Shown here: positions 53,436 through 64,000 of the stretch, in pieces
Layout: every line of letters begins with the position of its first letter
Numbering within the stretch: the stretch's first letter is position 1
Assembly (NCBI RefSeq): GCF_030272615.1
Contig: NC_081408.1
Span: 611,573,673-611,637,672 of the forward strand
Source: Cryptomeria japonica
Lineage: Eukaryota; Streptophyta; Pinopsida; Cupressales; Cupressaceae
Direction of reading: 5' to 3'
Length of the DNA: 64,000 nt
Notes under the pieces: model-generated
Seen by the model: only the letters and a program-made list of their open reading frames with translations
The model's database searches: none
What the model was told of the DNA's origin: nothing
Program-made: the position numbers and the translations under genes

Positions 53436-54621
53436 TATTGAAGCCAATGTAGGATTGACAAGGGGGTGAACTAGTTTTGAGCAAAAAATAGTACAACACA
53501 TAAATAATTAATCATCAACACAAACACAACACATCAACGCTAATATTTTCTACATAGAAAAACCCAAAAAGGAAAAACTATAGTGAGCACTTGGCCATAA
53601 AATATATTCATCATGTATATTAGATTACAAAGAATGAGCTCACTGCTCTGAACTTGCAAACCAAGGCTAATCGCTTTGGTGAAAGATACAAAAAGAGGAC
53701 TTGCAAACCTGAAGCTAACTGTAACAAGGTAAGATACAAAAATAAATTGAAAAGAAAGATCTCCTAATCATGAAGTTGTCCTTAAACTCTACATCAAGTG
53801 ATCAACTTCAACACACACAACTCAAACCTCAACTAACAACACTCTATCTCATACATCTACCACAGTCTCAATATGGTTTGCATATAATTTGAACACAACT
53901 CTTATTCTTTGGTCTTCACAAAATTTGCACACTTCCTCTCGCATCCTCTACACTATTCTTCCCACTCTCACTTTTCACACACTCCACATAACCACACAAC
54001 ATTCTTTACATACAAGATTGATAATAAAAGCTTGAACAAAGTCATAGGAAAACAAAATATACCTTCCAAATAAAAAACAAACGGTGATCCACTCTAGTAG
54101 AAAAATGGAACCAAAACACATCCTCCATAGATCAATTCACTAATCCGCAATCATCGAAACATAACTAACAACATACAAACATGCTACACCTTAATATAAG
54201 CAATTAACGATCAAAACACATCCTCTAATACAAATAACTCTAATCGGGATCTCCAAATGATATGATGATACCCACAACACATTAAATTATGTTTCATAAA
54301 CCATATTTGAACCCAAAGATAGGTCTAACATAGAATATCACAACCTACTATGAAATATACTAGAACTTATAAAGAACACAATGATATTTTCGGACCACAA
54401 AACCAACATATCCATGATACCATAAACTAACCAAAGAAGATAACAACATCAAATAATGTCAACTACACTTTTTGGACCTAAACACTTTTGGAATAACCAA
54501 TAGTACAACTACAACATCAACACAACAAGACATCTCTACACCATAGATATTTTAGAACAACAACTATTTGGAACAACAAGTTTGACATCAATGACAACCA
54601 CAATAACACATACTTCCAACA
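53436..54621 (-). repeat. K5 3' LTR
   Basis: Matches 61874-63058. On the minus strand it begins TGTTGGAAGTATGTG after GACAAATGGGGATAT, the polypurine tract. Several long CA-rich stretches, no gene. Confidence 0.88.
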
Positions 54622-54939
54622 ATATCCCCATTTGTCATTGATGGAAACACTTGGCTATATATGACTAAACTCAAAATCTATAAAACAATACTGCTCAACC
54701 TCATTCTAAGTAATTGAATCTCTCCACTGCTCAATCTCTCTTCCTATTAGAAATATGTCAAAAATTATCAATCTCTCCCCCCAAAACTACTCAATATCTC
54801 CCACTTTTTCATCAAACACAAAGGCCACAACAACACTACACACTCCACTTCTCCCCCTAAGAGCAACCATAACATCAACCCAAGATAAGAAATAGGCATG
54901 AAAGATCCCCTAGGAAATATGCATCTCCGTAATGCACCT
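54622..54939 (-). other. K5 3' untranslated region
   Basis: Non-coding stretch between RNase H and the 3' LTR, with G-rich tracts on the minus strand ('TTGGGGGGAGAGA' at about 54775, 'TTAGGGGGAGAAG' at about 54855), as in K1 and K2. Confidence 0.6.
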
Positions 54940-55858
54940 AGATATAAGGAGGGGCAATACTATCAAGCTTCTCCCAAAGAAACTGAAATGTATCCTTTTC
55001 CAATGCCTTAATGAAAATATTTACTACCTATTCTTTTGTAGAAATGTATTCCAATTAAACTTCCTTCTCAATATCCTTTTCCCTTAAGTAGTGATATTTG
55101 ATTGAAATATGTTTTGTTCTTCAATGCATAGCTAGATTCTTTGAAATGTTTATTACACTTGTATTGTCACATATAATAGGAATTGCTTCATCATATGTTA
55201 CCTTGATATCTTTAAGAGTTTGTCTCATCCATATTACCTAACAAAAATAAGATGTCATTGCAATATACTCTGCTTTAGTAGTAGATTGGAAAACTAAATC
55301 TTATTTCTTACTACCACTACTAGTACTCTTCTGGTCATCAACACTCCCAACCCAATCTGCATTAGTATAAGCTTTCATAATGAAATCTCTACCTTTTTTG
55401 TACCATATTCCAAAGTCCATAGTACCTTTAAAATATCTGAAAAATCTTTTCATAGCTTGCTCAAGTGTTACCTTCAAATTTGCCTAAAATCTAATCACTA
55501 TACAAATAGTCTACATGATCTCTGGTCTAAACATAGTCAAATACAACAATCCACCAATCATAGACCTGTACTTATTTTATTCAACCTCTAGAGACTCATC
55601 ATCTTTTCTCAACTTACATCCAACAATTAAAGGAGTTATAACCGGTTTACAATCATCAAAACTAAATTTCTTCAATATCTCTTTCACATACTTTCTTTGT
55701 GAGATAAAAATTATATTTTCAGATTGAATAACTTGTAACCCAAGAAAGAAAGACAACTCACCAATCATTGGAATTTTAAATTATTTATGCATCTCTTTAG
55801 AAAATCTTTGCGTAAACTATCATTTCTTCCAAATTCAATGTCATCAATGTAAACTATA
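54940..55858 (-). pseudogene. K5 reverse transcriptase C-terminal half and RNase H
   Basis: On the minus strand, directly after T4, it reads 'HIVYIDDIEFGRNDSLRKDF' (RT catalytic Asp pair), then 'MIGELSFFLGLQVIQSENII', 'RKYVKEILKKFSFDDCKP' and 'YRSMIGGLLYLT'. RNase H follows as 'AYTNADWVGSVDDQKSTSSG', 'TTKAEYIAMTSY' and 'ICDNTSVINISKN', with an Asn in place of the first Asp ('TNADW' for 'TDADW'). Numerous stops and small frameshifts. The N-terminal half lies at 59557-60200. Confidence 0.82.
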
Positions 55859-56664
55859 TGATGTAGCCATAACTGGTGAAAACCCTCAAAATAGTCAACC
55901 GACATATGTAGCAAGAGAGACACAACAAAAGAAGCAAGAGAACATAAAAAATTCACATGAACAGATAATATTAAAGCCTTAGAAATTCCATCAATCATCC
56001 AACAAATATCATATTATCATCAAAGAACATCGGGTAGTTAACCAATTACATGCAGGCTTCAAGCCATATACAATCCAACCAAGACTCTAAGAATCAACCA
56101 TATCACAATATGTGAATTCCTATTCTTGTTCTCATTTCTAATTCCTCTTCCCTTACAAATGATTACATAACATCATATTTATACCCATCGGAACACATCC
56201 GGGTTGGCCTCATAAGATTACATTCACCAATGCAAGAAAATGAAACATGTAATTAGGTTGGCCCTAAGAACTAGATAAATCTTTCCAGAAAATAACAACC
56301 AAGTGATGCGGTTCAGCAAGAAGGTTGGCCACACGCCAAAGAACATCAAACAAGACCCAAGATGGATCCACACACCAAGAATTACACTGGAAATGTAGGA
56401 AAACCAACTCGTAAGCAGAAGAATTATCCCAAAACCAAGAAACAATCAATCGGAAGCGATGACTGAAAAAGAACCCAAATGAATTGGAAATATGAAATCA
56501 AGCACATCAAACCATCTAGAAACCAAAAATAAGATCTTCAACAAGAACAAGCAACTACTGGTACATACCGGTAAGAACACAAAAAACTGCACAAGAACAA
56601 AACTGAAAGGAAATATTTTTGGTTGATGCAAGATTGCTCATCGATCAGGGATGCTCTTGCATCA
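55859..56664 (-). repeat. T4 3' LTR
   Basis: Matches 58746-59556. Its minus-strand start forms a hairpin: TGATGCAAGA pairs perfectly with TCTTGCATCA about 21 bases on (plus strand 56620-56664). Confidence 0.88.
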
Positions 56665-57179
56665 GACAACCCAGGTAGACAAAGATGTTCCATGAGATAA
56701 AACTCATGAATAGCTAAAAGGATTTAGAATGAGGATCCCGTGCTCATTTATGATCTAACCATCTTCTTTATCTACCAACATCTGCTTTAGCTCCTCTGGT
56801 GCCTCAACCAACTTCTCTAGCCTTTGAATCCCTTTGTTTTTCTTTCTTTGCTTTAGATATGCACATTGTCTATGCTTTTGCAGCTCTGATTTGGTTCTAC
56901 GACAAGAATTAATCTTGTTTGTCACCAACAATTCTCTGTTGACCAGTTGCATTTGTCCATCAAGATCTATTGTCAGATCCTTTTGCAAACTCAGGTCACC
57001 CTCTGCTATAACCTGTACAACTAGTTCTATTAGATCTTTCTTCCAAACCTCTAGTATGACCTCTACAACCAGTTCTTTCAAACCTTCCATTATAACCTTT
57101 GCAACTTCTCCAAGACGTAGATTCTTCACCTCCTTCGCTTTCTTCATCAAGGAAATCAATGTGAACTTTTGCCCATCCT
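56665..57179 (-). pseudogene. T4 sequence after the protease
   Basis: A 134-codon open stretch (57159-56755) on the minus strand: 'ISLMKKAKEVKNLRLGEVAK', a Leu/Val/Glu-rich region, a basic segment, and 'EAPEELKQMLVDKEDG'. The start is continuous with the protease. The end resembles the linker that precedes reverse transcriptase in Ty3 elements, but no RT follows before the LTR. Confidence 0.6.
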
Positions 57180-57480
57180 TTTCAATAGTAACTAGGTTTC
57201 TTCTATAGTCATAAATAGCTCCTCTATCATACTACCAAGGCTTTCCCAACAAGACATGACAAACACTCATAAATACAATATCACATAAAAATTCATCTCT
57301 GAAAGGCCCGAAATTGAAACTCACCAAATACTGCTCCTTTATCTCTATCTTCTGGTCATCTTGCAACCAACTCCCCTCATAAGGGCAAGGATTATTAAGC
57401 CTCTTTAACCCAAGCTTCACAACCATCTCCTCAGATACTCAATTATCAATACTTCCAATATCTACAATGACCTTGCAACA
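57180..57480 (-). pseudogene. T4 protease
   Basis: On the minus strand 'CCKVIVDIGSIDN', then a stop, marks the active-site block, with Asp-Ile-Gly in place of Asp-Ser/Thr-Gly. 'EEMVVKLGLKRLNNPCPYEG' and 'LCDIVFMSVCHVLLGKPW' complete the retropepsin fold. The changed triad residue and stops make it inactive. Confidence 0.78.
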
Positions 57481-58646
57481 CTTACCACTGATTTAAACAC
57501 TATCTGGAAAAGACTCTTCCTCTGAGTAGATTCGATATCCTTTCTCGTGAACATAAGGGATTCTCCTTGCTCTGGTGCACAGTCAGATCCGGGATCATCT
57601 GGTTCTTCACTTTCCACACAACTTCTTGCCATTTCTTCCTTACATTCATAGGATCTATGTCCGATTTCTCCACACTTAAAAAAATTGCCACGAAATTCTC
57701 TACCGGTGTTGTTGCTAACTTTCCACGCTGTCTTATGTTCCAGTTCCTTAGTTCACTTAGGTTTTGACTCCTCTTCTTCAACCAGTTTCTTCATACTATC
57801 ACTCATCTTGAATTCCTCCTTTCCCTTATTCGGTTGTCTTGTTATCACCTTCTCCCCAGCCTTCAAAGCATACTAGTAAGCTTCTTCAACTGTGGAAACC
57901 TTCAACATACTCATCTCATCTTGAATGTTAAAAGCAAGTCCATTGATCTACCTTGCCACATTTTCTTTGTCCACCTCTCTATGTCTGGATTTGATCACCG
58001 CCTTATAGAATTCCTTAGTATATTCCTTCATAGTCATGTTTCTCTATTTCTAGTTCTGCAACTTCTTGAATAGTTCCAATTCATAGTTTCCCGGTATGAA
58101 CTTGGCCTTCAATCTTGCAACCATCTATCTCCACCAGGTGATTTTCAATTCACAATTCTCCACTCTGTCTTTCTACAATTCTTTCCACCACAAGGCAACA
58201 TGCCCTTTCAACTTGGTCTATGTGAACCAAACTCTCTGTGGGTCCTTGACATCCTCAAACTCAAAGTAGTCCTCCAACTCTCTGATCCAATCTATTAGAT
58301 CCTTCAGGTTCAGCGTTCCATAAAAGTTGGAAACCTCAACTTTATGAACTTTAATCATATACACAATTGCTCTTAAGAATCTTTCCTCGTTTTCATCTTT
58401 GGGTCCTTCAACTTCCTCAATCTCTTCATATTCATCCTTAGAATCAAGGTTCCTCCACAAACTAGACAAAGCATTTTGGATTTCATTCCTTCCTTTGTTC
58501 TTGAGGTCTTCCATCATCTTCTCTACCCTCCATGAGTTTGTCCTTCTTAGTGGCATCTCTCCTTCCACTCTGCTGAACTGTCTCAACTCGACAATCTGAC
58601 TACCGATTTCAATTGCCTCCCTTGGCAATCTATTGAACACACACAC
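57481..58646 (-). pseudogene. T4 gag (Ty3/gypsy)
   Basis: On the minus strand from ATG 58646 ('MCVFNRLPREAIEIGSQIVE'). 'LIDWIRELEDYFEFEDVKDP', 'KLKGHVALWWKEL', 'ELELFKKLQN' and 'EYTKEFYKAVIKSRHREVDK' are the Retrotrans_gag core, followed by 'INGLAFNIQDEMSMLKVSTV'. The zinc knuckle at about 57685 reads 'FFKCGEIGHRSYEC', with the first Cys as Phe. Stops are frequent after residue 142. It forms the particle shell. Confidence 0.85.
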
Positions 58647-58733
58647 AACCTACCTCTAATCGGTCAATTGTCCACCCCAAGGAAAGCCTTAATGTTTGCA
58701 AATGATTCTTCCACCAGCCACTTCATAACTAGC

Positions 58734-58745
58734 TTTGATACCACT
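58734..58745 (-). other. T4 primer-binding site (tRNA-Met type)
   Basis: Minus strand TGGTATCAAAGC, one base from the usual TGGTATCAGAGC, directly beside the 5' LTR. Confidence 0.85.
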
Positions 58746-59556
58746 TGATGTAGCCATAACCAGTGAAAACCATCAAAAGAGTCGACTGACTTATGCAGTA
58801 GGAGAGAAATAATGAAAGCAACAAGAGAACATAAAAAAATCACATAAATAGATCATATTAAAGCCTTATAACTTCTGGCAATCATCCAGAAAATATAATA
58901 TTATCATCAAAGAACATCCAGTCATTAACCGATTACATGTAGGCTTCAAGCCAGATACAATCCAACTAGGACTGTAAGAATCAACCAGATCACAATATGA
59001 AAATCCCTATCCTTGTTATCAGTTCTACTTCCTTTACCTTTATAAATGATTACATAACATCATATTTATACCCACCAAAACACATCTAGGTTTCCCTCAT
59101 AAGAATACATTTACCAATGTAGGAAAATGAAATATGTAATTAGGTTAGCCCTAAGAATTAGATAAATCTTTCTAAAAAATAACAACCAAGTGATGCGGTT
59201 CAACAAGAAGGTCAGCCACACACCAAAGAACATAAGACAAGACCCAAAATGGATCGACATGCCAAGAATTGCGCTAGAAATGTAGAAAAACCAACCAGTA
59301 AGCACAAGAACTATCCCGAAACCTAGAAATAGTCAATTGGAAGAGATAACTTACCAAAAAAGAACCCAAATGAACCAAAAACCTGGAATCAAGCACATGA
59401 AAGTGTCTAGAAACCAAAAATAAGATCTTCCATGAATAACAAGCAACTAGCAATACATACTTGTAAGAACACATAAAAGTGCACAAGAACAAAACTGAAA
59501 GGAAATATTTTTGGTTGATGCAAGATCGCTCATCCACCGTGGATGATCTTGCATAA
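58746..59556 (-). repeat. T4 5' LTR
   Basis: Partner of 55859-56664. The terminal hairpin is kept here with different loop sequence: ATGCAAGATC pairs with GATCTTGCAT, and CATCCAC pairs with GTGGATG inside it. Confidence 0.88.
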
Positions 59557-60200
59557 ATATAAGAATTAATAACTTATCTCCATCAATCTTGAAATAAATG
59601 CTACTATCTATAGTACCTTTCTTCAATTTTTGTCGAAATAAATTCCTATCTAATCTTGCATACCAGGCTCTAAGTGCCTGTTTGAGTCCATGCAACGCTT
59701 TCTTTCATCTACACGCCATATATGGTTATTCTATCATTTTTAATCCATTTTGTTGCTCAATGTAATCTTTGTCTTCCAAATATCAATTCAAAAATGTTGA
59801 TTTGACATCCATCTAATAAAGTTTAAAGGTCTCGTGAGTAGAAAATGCAAGAAACAAATGTATATCTCTCATCCTTGCTACAAGAATAAAATTTTCTTTA
59901 AATTCTATGCCTTCCACCCAAGAGTATCCCTTACATACAAGTCATGCTTTGTTCCTTGTAACTTGTCCTTTCTCATTTATCTTATTCTTTAAAACCTATT
60001 TTGTTCATATCACCTTCTTGTCCACCGGTCTAGGTACTAGCTCCCAAGTCTTGTTCTTTTGGATTTGATTTAGATCTTCTTCAATTGCCTTTACCCATCT
60101 CTCATCTTTACTTGATTCTGCATAAGTCTTTGGTTCAGTCATTGATAGAAAATAGTAATCAATTTGTTCTTGAGCTTATGTAATCTTTCTCATTATTTGA
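59557..60200 (-). pseudogene. K5 reverse transcriptase N-terminal half
   Basis: On the minus strand 'WVKAIEEDLNQIQKNKTWEL', 'LVCKGYSWVEGIEFKENF', 'MDVKSTFLN' and 'KALHGLKQALRAWYARLDRN', up to 'IDGDKLLILIF' at the T4 boundary. This is the front half of copia RT, continuous with 'VYIDD' on the far side of T4. Stops at several Trp and Gln positions and small frameshifts show long decay. Confidence 0.82.
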
Positions 60201-60860
60201 ACACCTTTTGTCTTGTCTCTAATAAATTGATTTTCTGAATGATTCTTCTGGACATACTTAGTAGGAACTTTTCCCGAGTCTTCCTCTTCTTCTTCTTCTT
60301 CTTCTTCTTCTTCTTCTTCTTCTTCTTCTTCTTCTCCTTCTTCATTTTCTTCCTTCTCCCTCTTTTCTTCCAAATCACTTGTCTTCTATGTAATTATTGG
60401 ACCAATATCAATCTTTTGTGATAGAAACCATTTACTTTCCCTCTTATCCTTGATGTAATATACATTTCCACTCATTCTAACTTCTTCTACAACCCTTTGA
60501 AAAGTTTTTAATTTTATTATCACACATCTGGTGCTACTGAACAAAACTTCATAGGCTTTTCTACAATCTGACTGACACTTAAAAAACTAGATATCTTAAA
60601 CCTTCAATATAATAAATATAATATGTTTTATGTTAACCATCAATAGAAACACTTCCAATACCTCAAATAGGTTCTCTATCTTCTTCGACAAATTTCATTG
60701 ATCCAACATCATATTTCTTTATATTAATAAACCTGTCTTTATCACCAGTCATATGATTTGAACTCTAGAGTCAATAATCCATGTAATTGGTTCTATCTTA
60801 GCATGCAATGTAGTCTTGAATATTCTCTCTTCATCTGGTTTCTCCAAAGAAATGTCCTTT
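60201..60860 (-). pseudogene. K5 protease and pre-integrase remnant with Glu-repeat tract
   Basis: On the minus strand the protease entry 'IIDSR' (Gly of the triad changed to Arg) lies at about 60770. Then comes 'YEVLFSSTRCVIIKLKTFQR' and 'GNVYYIKDKRESKWFL', the Gag-pre-integrase region. Where the integrase zinc finger should begin, the sequence passes within about 60 bp into a run of glutamates (about 60279-60360) and then into the linker before RT. The integrase is absent. Confidence 0.7.
60282..60336. repeat. (CTT)n trinucleotide tract
   Basis: About 18 CTT units on the plus strand, reading as poly-Glu in K5 frame. Confidence 0.95.
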
Positions 60861-61873
60861 TCTTCAATTGCTAAAAACAAGGATTCTTCATTCAAATCAT
60901 AATGAACTTCATTTTTAGATGTATGTTTCTCTATAGAACATAAGTCCCTTTTCTCTCTTTTGTTAAATTTGTGTCTTCTAAATTTAGTTTTCTTCTCATC
61001 ATCATTCTACCTCTTATAGTCTTCTTTGTAAGTGCAATTAGAAACATAATGTCCAATTCTATCACAAGAATTTTTTTTTAAAGGTAACCCACCTTTGTGT
61101 TTTCTAGTGCCTTGCTACAATATTCTTACAATGTTTGCTTCATCTTTATCCATATCTCCATTGCATTCCAGATCATCATGTCTTGAAACATTAAATTATT
61201 CTTCTTTCTTTTCTCTTCCTCCATTTCATAAATTTTAAAAGTTTTTAAAGTATTGGTAAGTTGATGAATAACATACTTACTCAAATCATTGCTTTCTTGT
61301 ATGACACACCTTGTTGGCTCATAGAATTTAGGAAAGGTTAGAAATAACTTATAAACAACATCTCATTCATCCAAATATCCACTGGTATCTCTAATACCAT
61401 CAGCAAGATCAGTTACTCTATGAATATAGTTCTCAACAACTTCATCTTCAAGCATTCTCAGATACTTGCACTTTTATTTCAGATTCATCAGCCTAGCCTA
61501 TTTTGTCTTTGGATCTCCTTCATGTGCCAAGAACAACTTGTTCCATACAACTTTAGCATATTTCAATCCTTTTACTCTTCCAAAAATGAAATCACTTATA
61601 CAACTAAAAATTATATCTCTACCCTTTGCATTAGTTTCCTTTAGCCTTATTTCATTCGAAGTCTGAGGACCACACTGTGAAGGTGTATATCTAGTCTAAA
61701 TGATTTGTCATATTCCATTCTACAATGTCTCTAAATGTGATTCTATTCTCTCCTTCTAGTATGTAAATTTTGTACCATAAAATATTGAAACTTTGTAATG
61801 CATGTCTTGCATCATACTAGATCTACCTCAATTGGTTAAGCTTACTCAAGAGAAACCTTTCTTTGATAATAAT
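60861..61873 (-). pseudogene. K5 gag, heavily decayed
   Basis: Minus-strand reading from the primer site shows scattered copia Gag fragments. Near 61065 there is a zinc-knuckle remnant, 'NSCDRIGHYVSNC', followed by a charged tail 'DDEKKTKFRRHKFNKREKRD' and 'NEESLFLAIEEKD', typical of the region between knuckle and protease. Many stops and frameshifts. The primer site next to the LTR is barely recognisable (ATTATTATCAAAG). Confidence 0.65.
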
Positions 61874-63058
61874 TTTTGAACCCCAGGCAGGACTAAGAGG
61901 GGGTGAATTAGTCTTGAAAAAAATTAATGTAACATATAAAAAATTAATCATCAACACAAACACAACACATCAACACCAATATTATCTAAGTGGAAAAACT
62001 GAATAGGGAAAAAGCACGGTGGGAAATTGCCCACAAAATATATCCACTATGTATATCAGATTACAACGAATGAGCTCACTACTCCTGACTTGCAAACCAA
62101 GGCTAACTTCTCTTGGGGAAAAATACAAAAAAAGGACTTGCAAACCTAAAGCTAACTACTATAGGGAAAGATACAAAAAATAATTGAAAAGAAGTATCTC
62201 CTTATCATGAAGTTGTCCTTAAACTTTGCATCAAGCGACTAGCATAAACACACATAACTCAAATCTCAATTTCCAACTCTCTATCTCATAAATCTACCAC
62301 AATCTCAAAACAACTTGCATATCATTCAAACACAATTTTATTTCTCTTTTCTTCACTAAATTTCGCACACTTCCTCTCACATCATCTACACCATTTTCCC
62401 ACTCTCGCATTTCACACACTGCACACAACCACACAATATTTTTTATATACAAGGTAGATCATCAAAGCTTTAAACAAGTCGGCTTGAAATAAAATATACC
62501 TTCCAAACCAAAAACAAACAAGTTAATCCACTATAGGAGAAAGAGGGAACCAAAACACATTTTCCAAAAATCAATTCACCAATTCGCAATCACCAGGATA
62601 TAACTAACAACATACACACATGCTATGTATGCATATAAGCAATTAACGATCAAAACATATCCTCCAATATAAATAATTTTGATCTAGATCTCCACACGCT
62701 ATGGTGAGACCCACAACACATCAAATTACCTTCCATAAATCATATCTGAATCCAAAGATAGGTCTAACAAATAATATCACAACTTTCTATGAAATATACC
62801 ACAACTTTAGAGAACACAAAGATATTTCCAGACCAAAAAACCAACATATCCATGATACCAAAAATATAATCAAAGAAGATAAGAACATGAGACAATCTCA
62901 GCAACACTTTCCAAACTTGAACACTTCCAGAACAACCAATAGAGCAAGCAAAACATCAACATAGCAAGATATCTTTGCACCAAGAGATTTCACACCAACA
63001 ACTATTCGACACAACAAGTTTGCATCAATGACAACCACAACAAAACATACTTCAAACA
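61874..63058 (-). repeat. K5 5' LTR
   Basis: Partner of 53436-54621, with scattered differences throughout. Confidence 0.88.
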
Positions 63059-63063
63059 CTTCC
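63059..63063. repeat. Right target-site duplication of K5
   Basis: CTTCC, identical to 53431-53435. Confidence 0.8.
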
Positions 63064-63163
63064 TACAATAATATTGAGATTAGGGTAGTGCAAAAAAATT
63101 TAAATATTTACAACATTTATAAAAAATAAATATAAATAAACATAAATGTCATGCATACCACAT

Positions 63164-63522
63164 AAATTAAATGAAGATGGAAAAGCAGTAAGGAATAAAG
63201 CTAGATTAGTTTGTAAGGGATATTCTCAGAAGGAAGGAATTGATTATGGTGAAACTTTTGCACCTATAGCTAGGATTGAAGCTACAAGATTATTACTTTG
63301 CTATACTGCACATAAAAATTATAAGGTTTATTAGATGCATATTAAGTGCACTTTTCTGAATGAGGATCTTGATGAGAAAATTTATATTGAGCAACCTGAT
63401 GGTTTTTCACTTTTAGATGATAAAAACATGGTTTGCAGGTTAAAGAAAGCCTTATATGGATTGAAACAGACACCTAGAGCTTGGTATGCAAGATTGGACA
63501 AATATATTTTGAAGCTTGGTTT
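63164..63522 (+). pseudogene. K6: copia reverse transcriptase fragment
   Basis: Plus-strand '[20 protein letters not shown]', '[20 protein letters not shown]', a TAG at 63332, 'IKCTFLNEDLDEKIYIEQPD' and 'ALYGLKQTPRAWYARLDKYI'. This is the front half of RT, close to that of K1. It begins abruptly at about 63164 and is cut at 63522 by an LTR before the catalytic YVDD box. Confidence 0.87.
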
Positions 63523-64000
63523 TGTTGGAATTTTGCATAGAGATTGCATTAATGATACATTATCATTGATGTCAATTGAACCGGTAAATGGTTGTCATGT
63601 TATTGTTGATATTGTTGTTTTTGATATTGTTGTTACTATCATACCAGTGAAGTGTGATACCTGTAGCTGCAACACAAAACACTCAATAGATCATTACAAC
63701 CATGGCTATCAAATTTAAAACAAATAAAGATAAAACCATGGCTAATCGATCTATTGCCTCCTAATAAATTCGAGTGTAGTTTTTCTCTCTGATATGGATA
63801 AGAAAATTCCAGTGACTTGACTACATCGAGATGGAGGATTTAAGATGACAATGATGCATTTAAGCTATAAGAGAGAATGATTAAGCTACATGATTCAACA
63901 ATTATGCTAGAAAATAAGCTAGATCTAAGATGCAATTGCCTATAATAACAATGCTCAAATGATATGCTAAGAGATATATGCCTATAATAACAATGCCTAA
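63523..64000 (+). repeat. K7: LTR start inserted in K6, runs off the window
   Basis: TGTTGGAATTTTGC begins exactly where RT coding stops. The TGTTGG start fits a copia LTR. A 17-bp unit CCTATAATAACAATGC appears twice near the end (63940 and 63979). No coding is seen before the window edge. Confidence 0.65.

Larger units (their letters stand above)
55859..59556 (-). mobile_element. T4: small Ty3/gypsy element (gag and protease, no RT) inside K5
   Basis: 3.7-kb minus-strand element with LTRs 55859-56664 and 58746-59556. LTRs open TGATG and close CATCA (right copy decayed to CATAA). Flanks CTATA/ATATA are a probable imperfect target duplication within the K5 reverse-transcriptase active-site region. 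It carries a tRNA-Met-type primer site, Gag with a zinc knuckle and a protease region, but no reverse transcriptase, RNase H or integrase. Confidence 0.85.
53436..63058 (-). mobile_element. K5: copia element lacking integrase, host to T4
   Basis: Minus-strand element with LTRs at 53436-54621 and 61874-63058 and a perfect CTTCC target duplication. Read on the minus strand it has the 5' LTR, decayed primer site, gag, protease, pre-integrase region, a Glu-repeat tract, RT N-terminal half, T4 (inserted), RT C-terminal half with RNase H, a purine tract and the 3' LTR. Integrase is missing. Heavy decay by stops and frameshifts throughout. Confidence 0.85.

Noticed and set aside
60239-60421. Poly-Phe reading of the (CTT)n tract
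   Set aside because: Simple-sequence artefact on the strand opposite to K5 coding.
62701-62964. 87-codon ORF in the K5 5' LTR
   Set aside because: Lies in LTR sequence, and no counterpart of similar length appears in the other LTR copy.

Overview
This window looks like nuclear DNA of a seed plant with a large, retrotransposon-packed genome, and a conifer or other gymnosperm is the best guess. The evidence is AT-rich sequence, a six-exon SWEET gene with canonical plant introns, Ty1/copia elements primed by initiator-tRNA-Met, and layers of old nested LTR elements. Species assignment is inference only. Only one intact protein-coding gene was found: a SWEET sugar transporter on the minus strand (37310-39496). 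Nearly everything else is LTR-retrotransposon sequence in decay.

Left block (1-18579). T1 is a Tat-like Ty3 element (Gag, protease-like domain, tail, LTR from 3505). It abuts K0, an old copia gag gene on the plus strand that survives as three pieces (4561-4833, 9909-11166, 17856-18310). K0 is split by K1 (4834-9908, plus, a copia element that has lost integrase) and by K2 (11167-17855, minus). K2 carries only the zinc-knuckle half of Gag plus a long reading frame of unknown function (15540 down to 12216), with no protease, integrase or reverse transcriptase. Removing K2 and one copy of its 5-bp target duplication puts K0 back in frame. A copia LTR stub (K3) ends the block.

Middle block (18580-33838). 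T2 is a truncated Tat-like element (LTR, long leader, start of gag). It is followed by a GC-rich patch and a leader, then by K4, a copia polyprotein with all domains in a single frame broken only by stop codons. A chromovirus integrase-chromodomain fragment follows, present as a 2.8-kb tandem duplication. A decayed RNase H-like fragment of LINE type and a (TA)n tract close the block.

Gene island (about 33.9-40.4 kb). This holds the SWEET gene. T3, a Tat-like element, begins about 0.9 kb upstream of its start codon, pointing away from it.

Right block (40411-64000). T3 (40411-51028) has a long leader with a periodic motif and one frame encoding Gag, protease and only the C-terminal end of integrase. 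After 2.4 kb of featureless DNA comes K5 (53436-63058, minus, with a perfect CTTCC target duplication), a copia element without integrase. Its reverse transcriptase is split at the active-site region by T4 (55859-59556, minus), a Ty3 element with Gag and protease but no reverse transcriptase. A copia reverse-transcriptase fragment (K6), cut by yet another LTR (K7), ends the window.

A recurring theme is that T1, T3 and T4 keep Gag and a protease-like region but lack reverse transcriptase, while K1 and K5 lack integrase. K2 keeps only part of Gag plus an unknown ORF. These look like non-autonomous derivatives that would need enzymes supplied by other elements.
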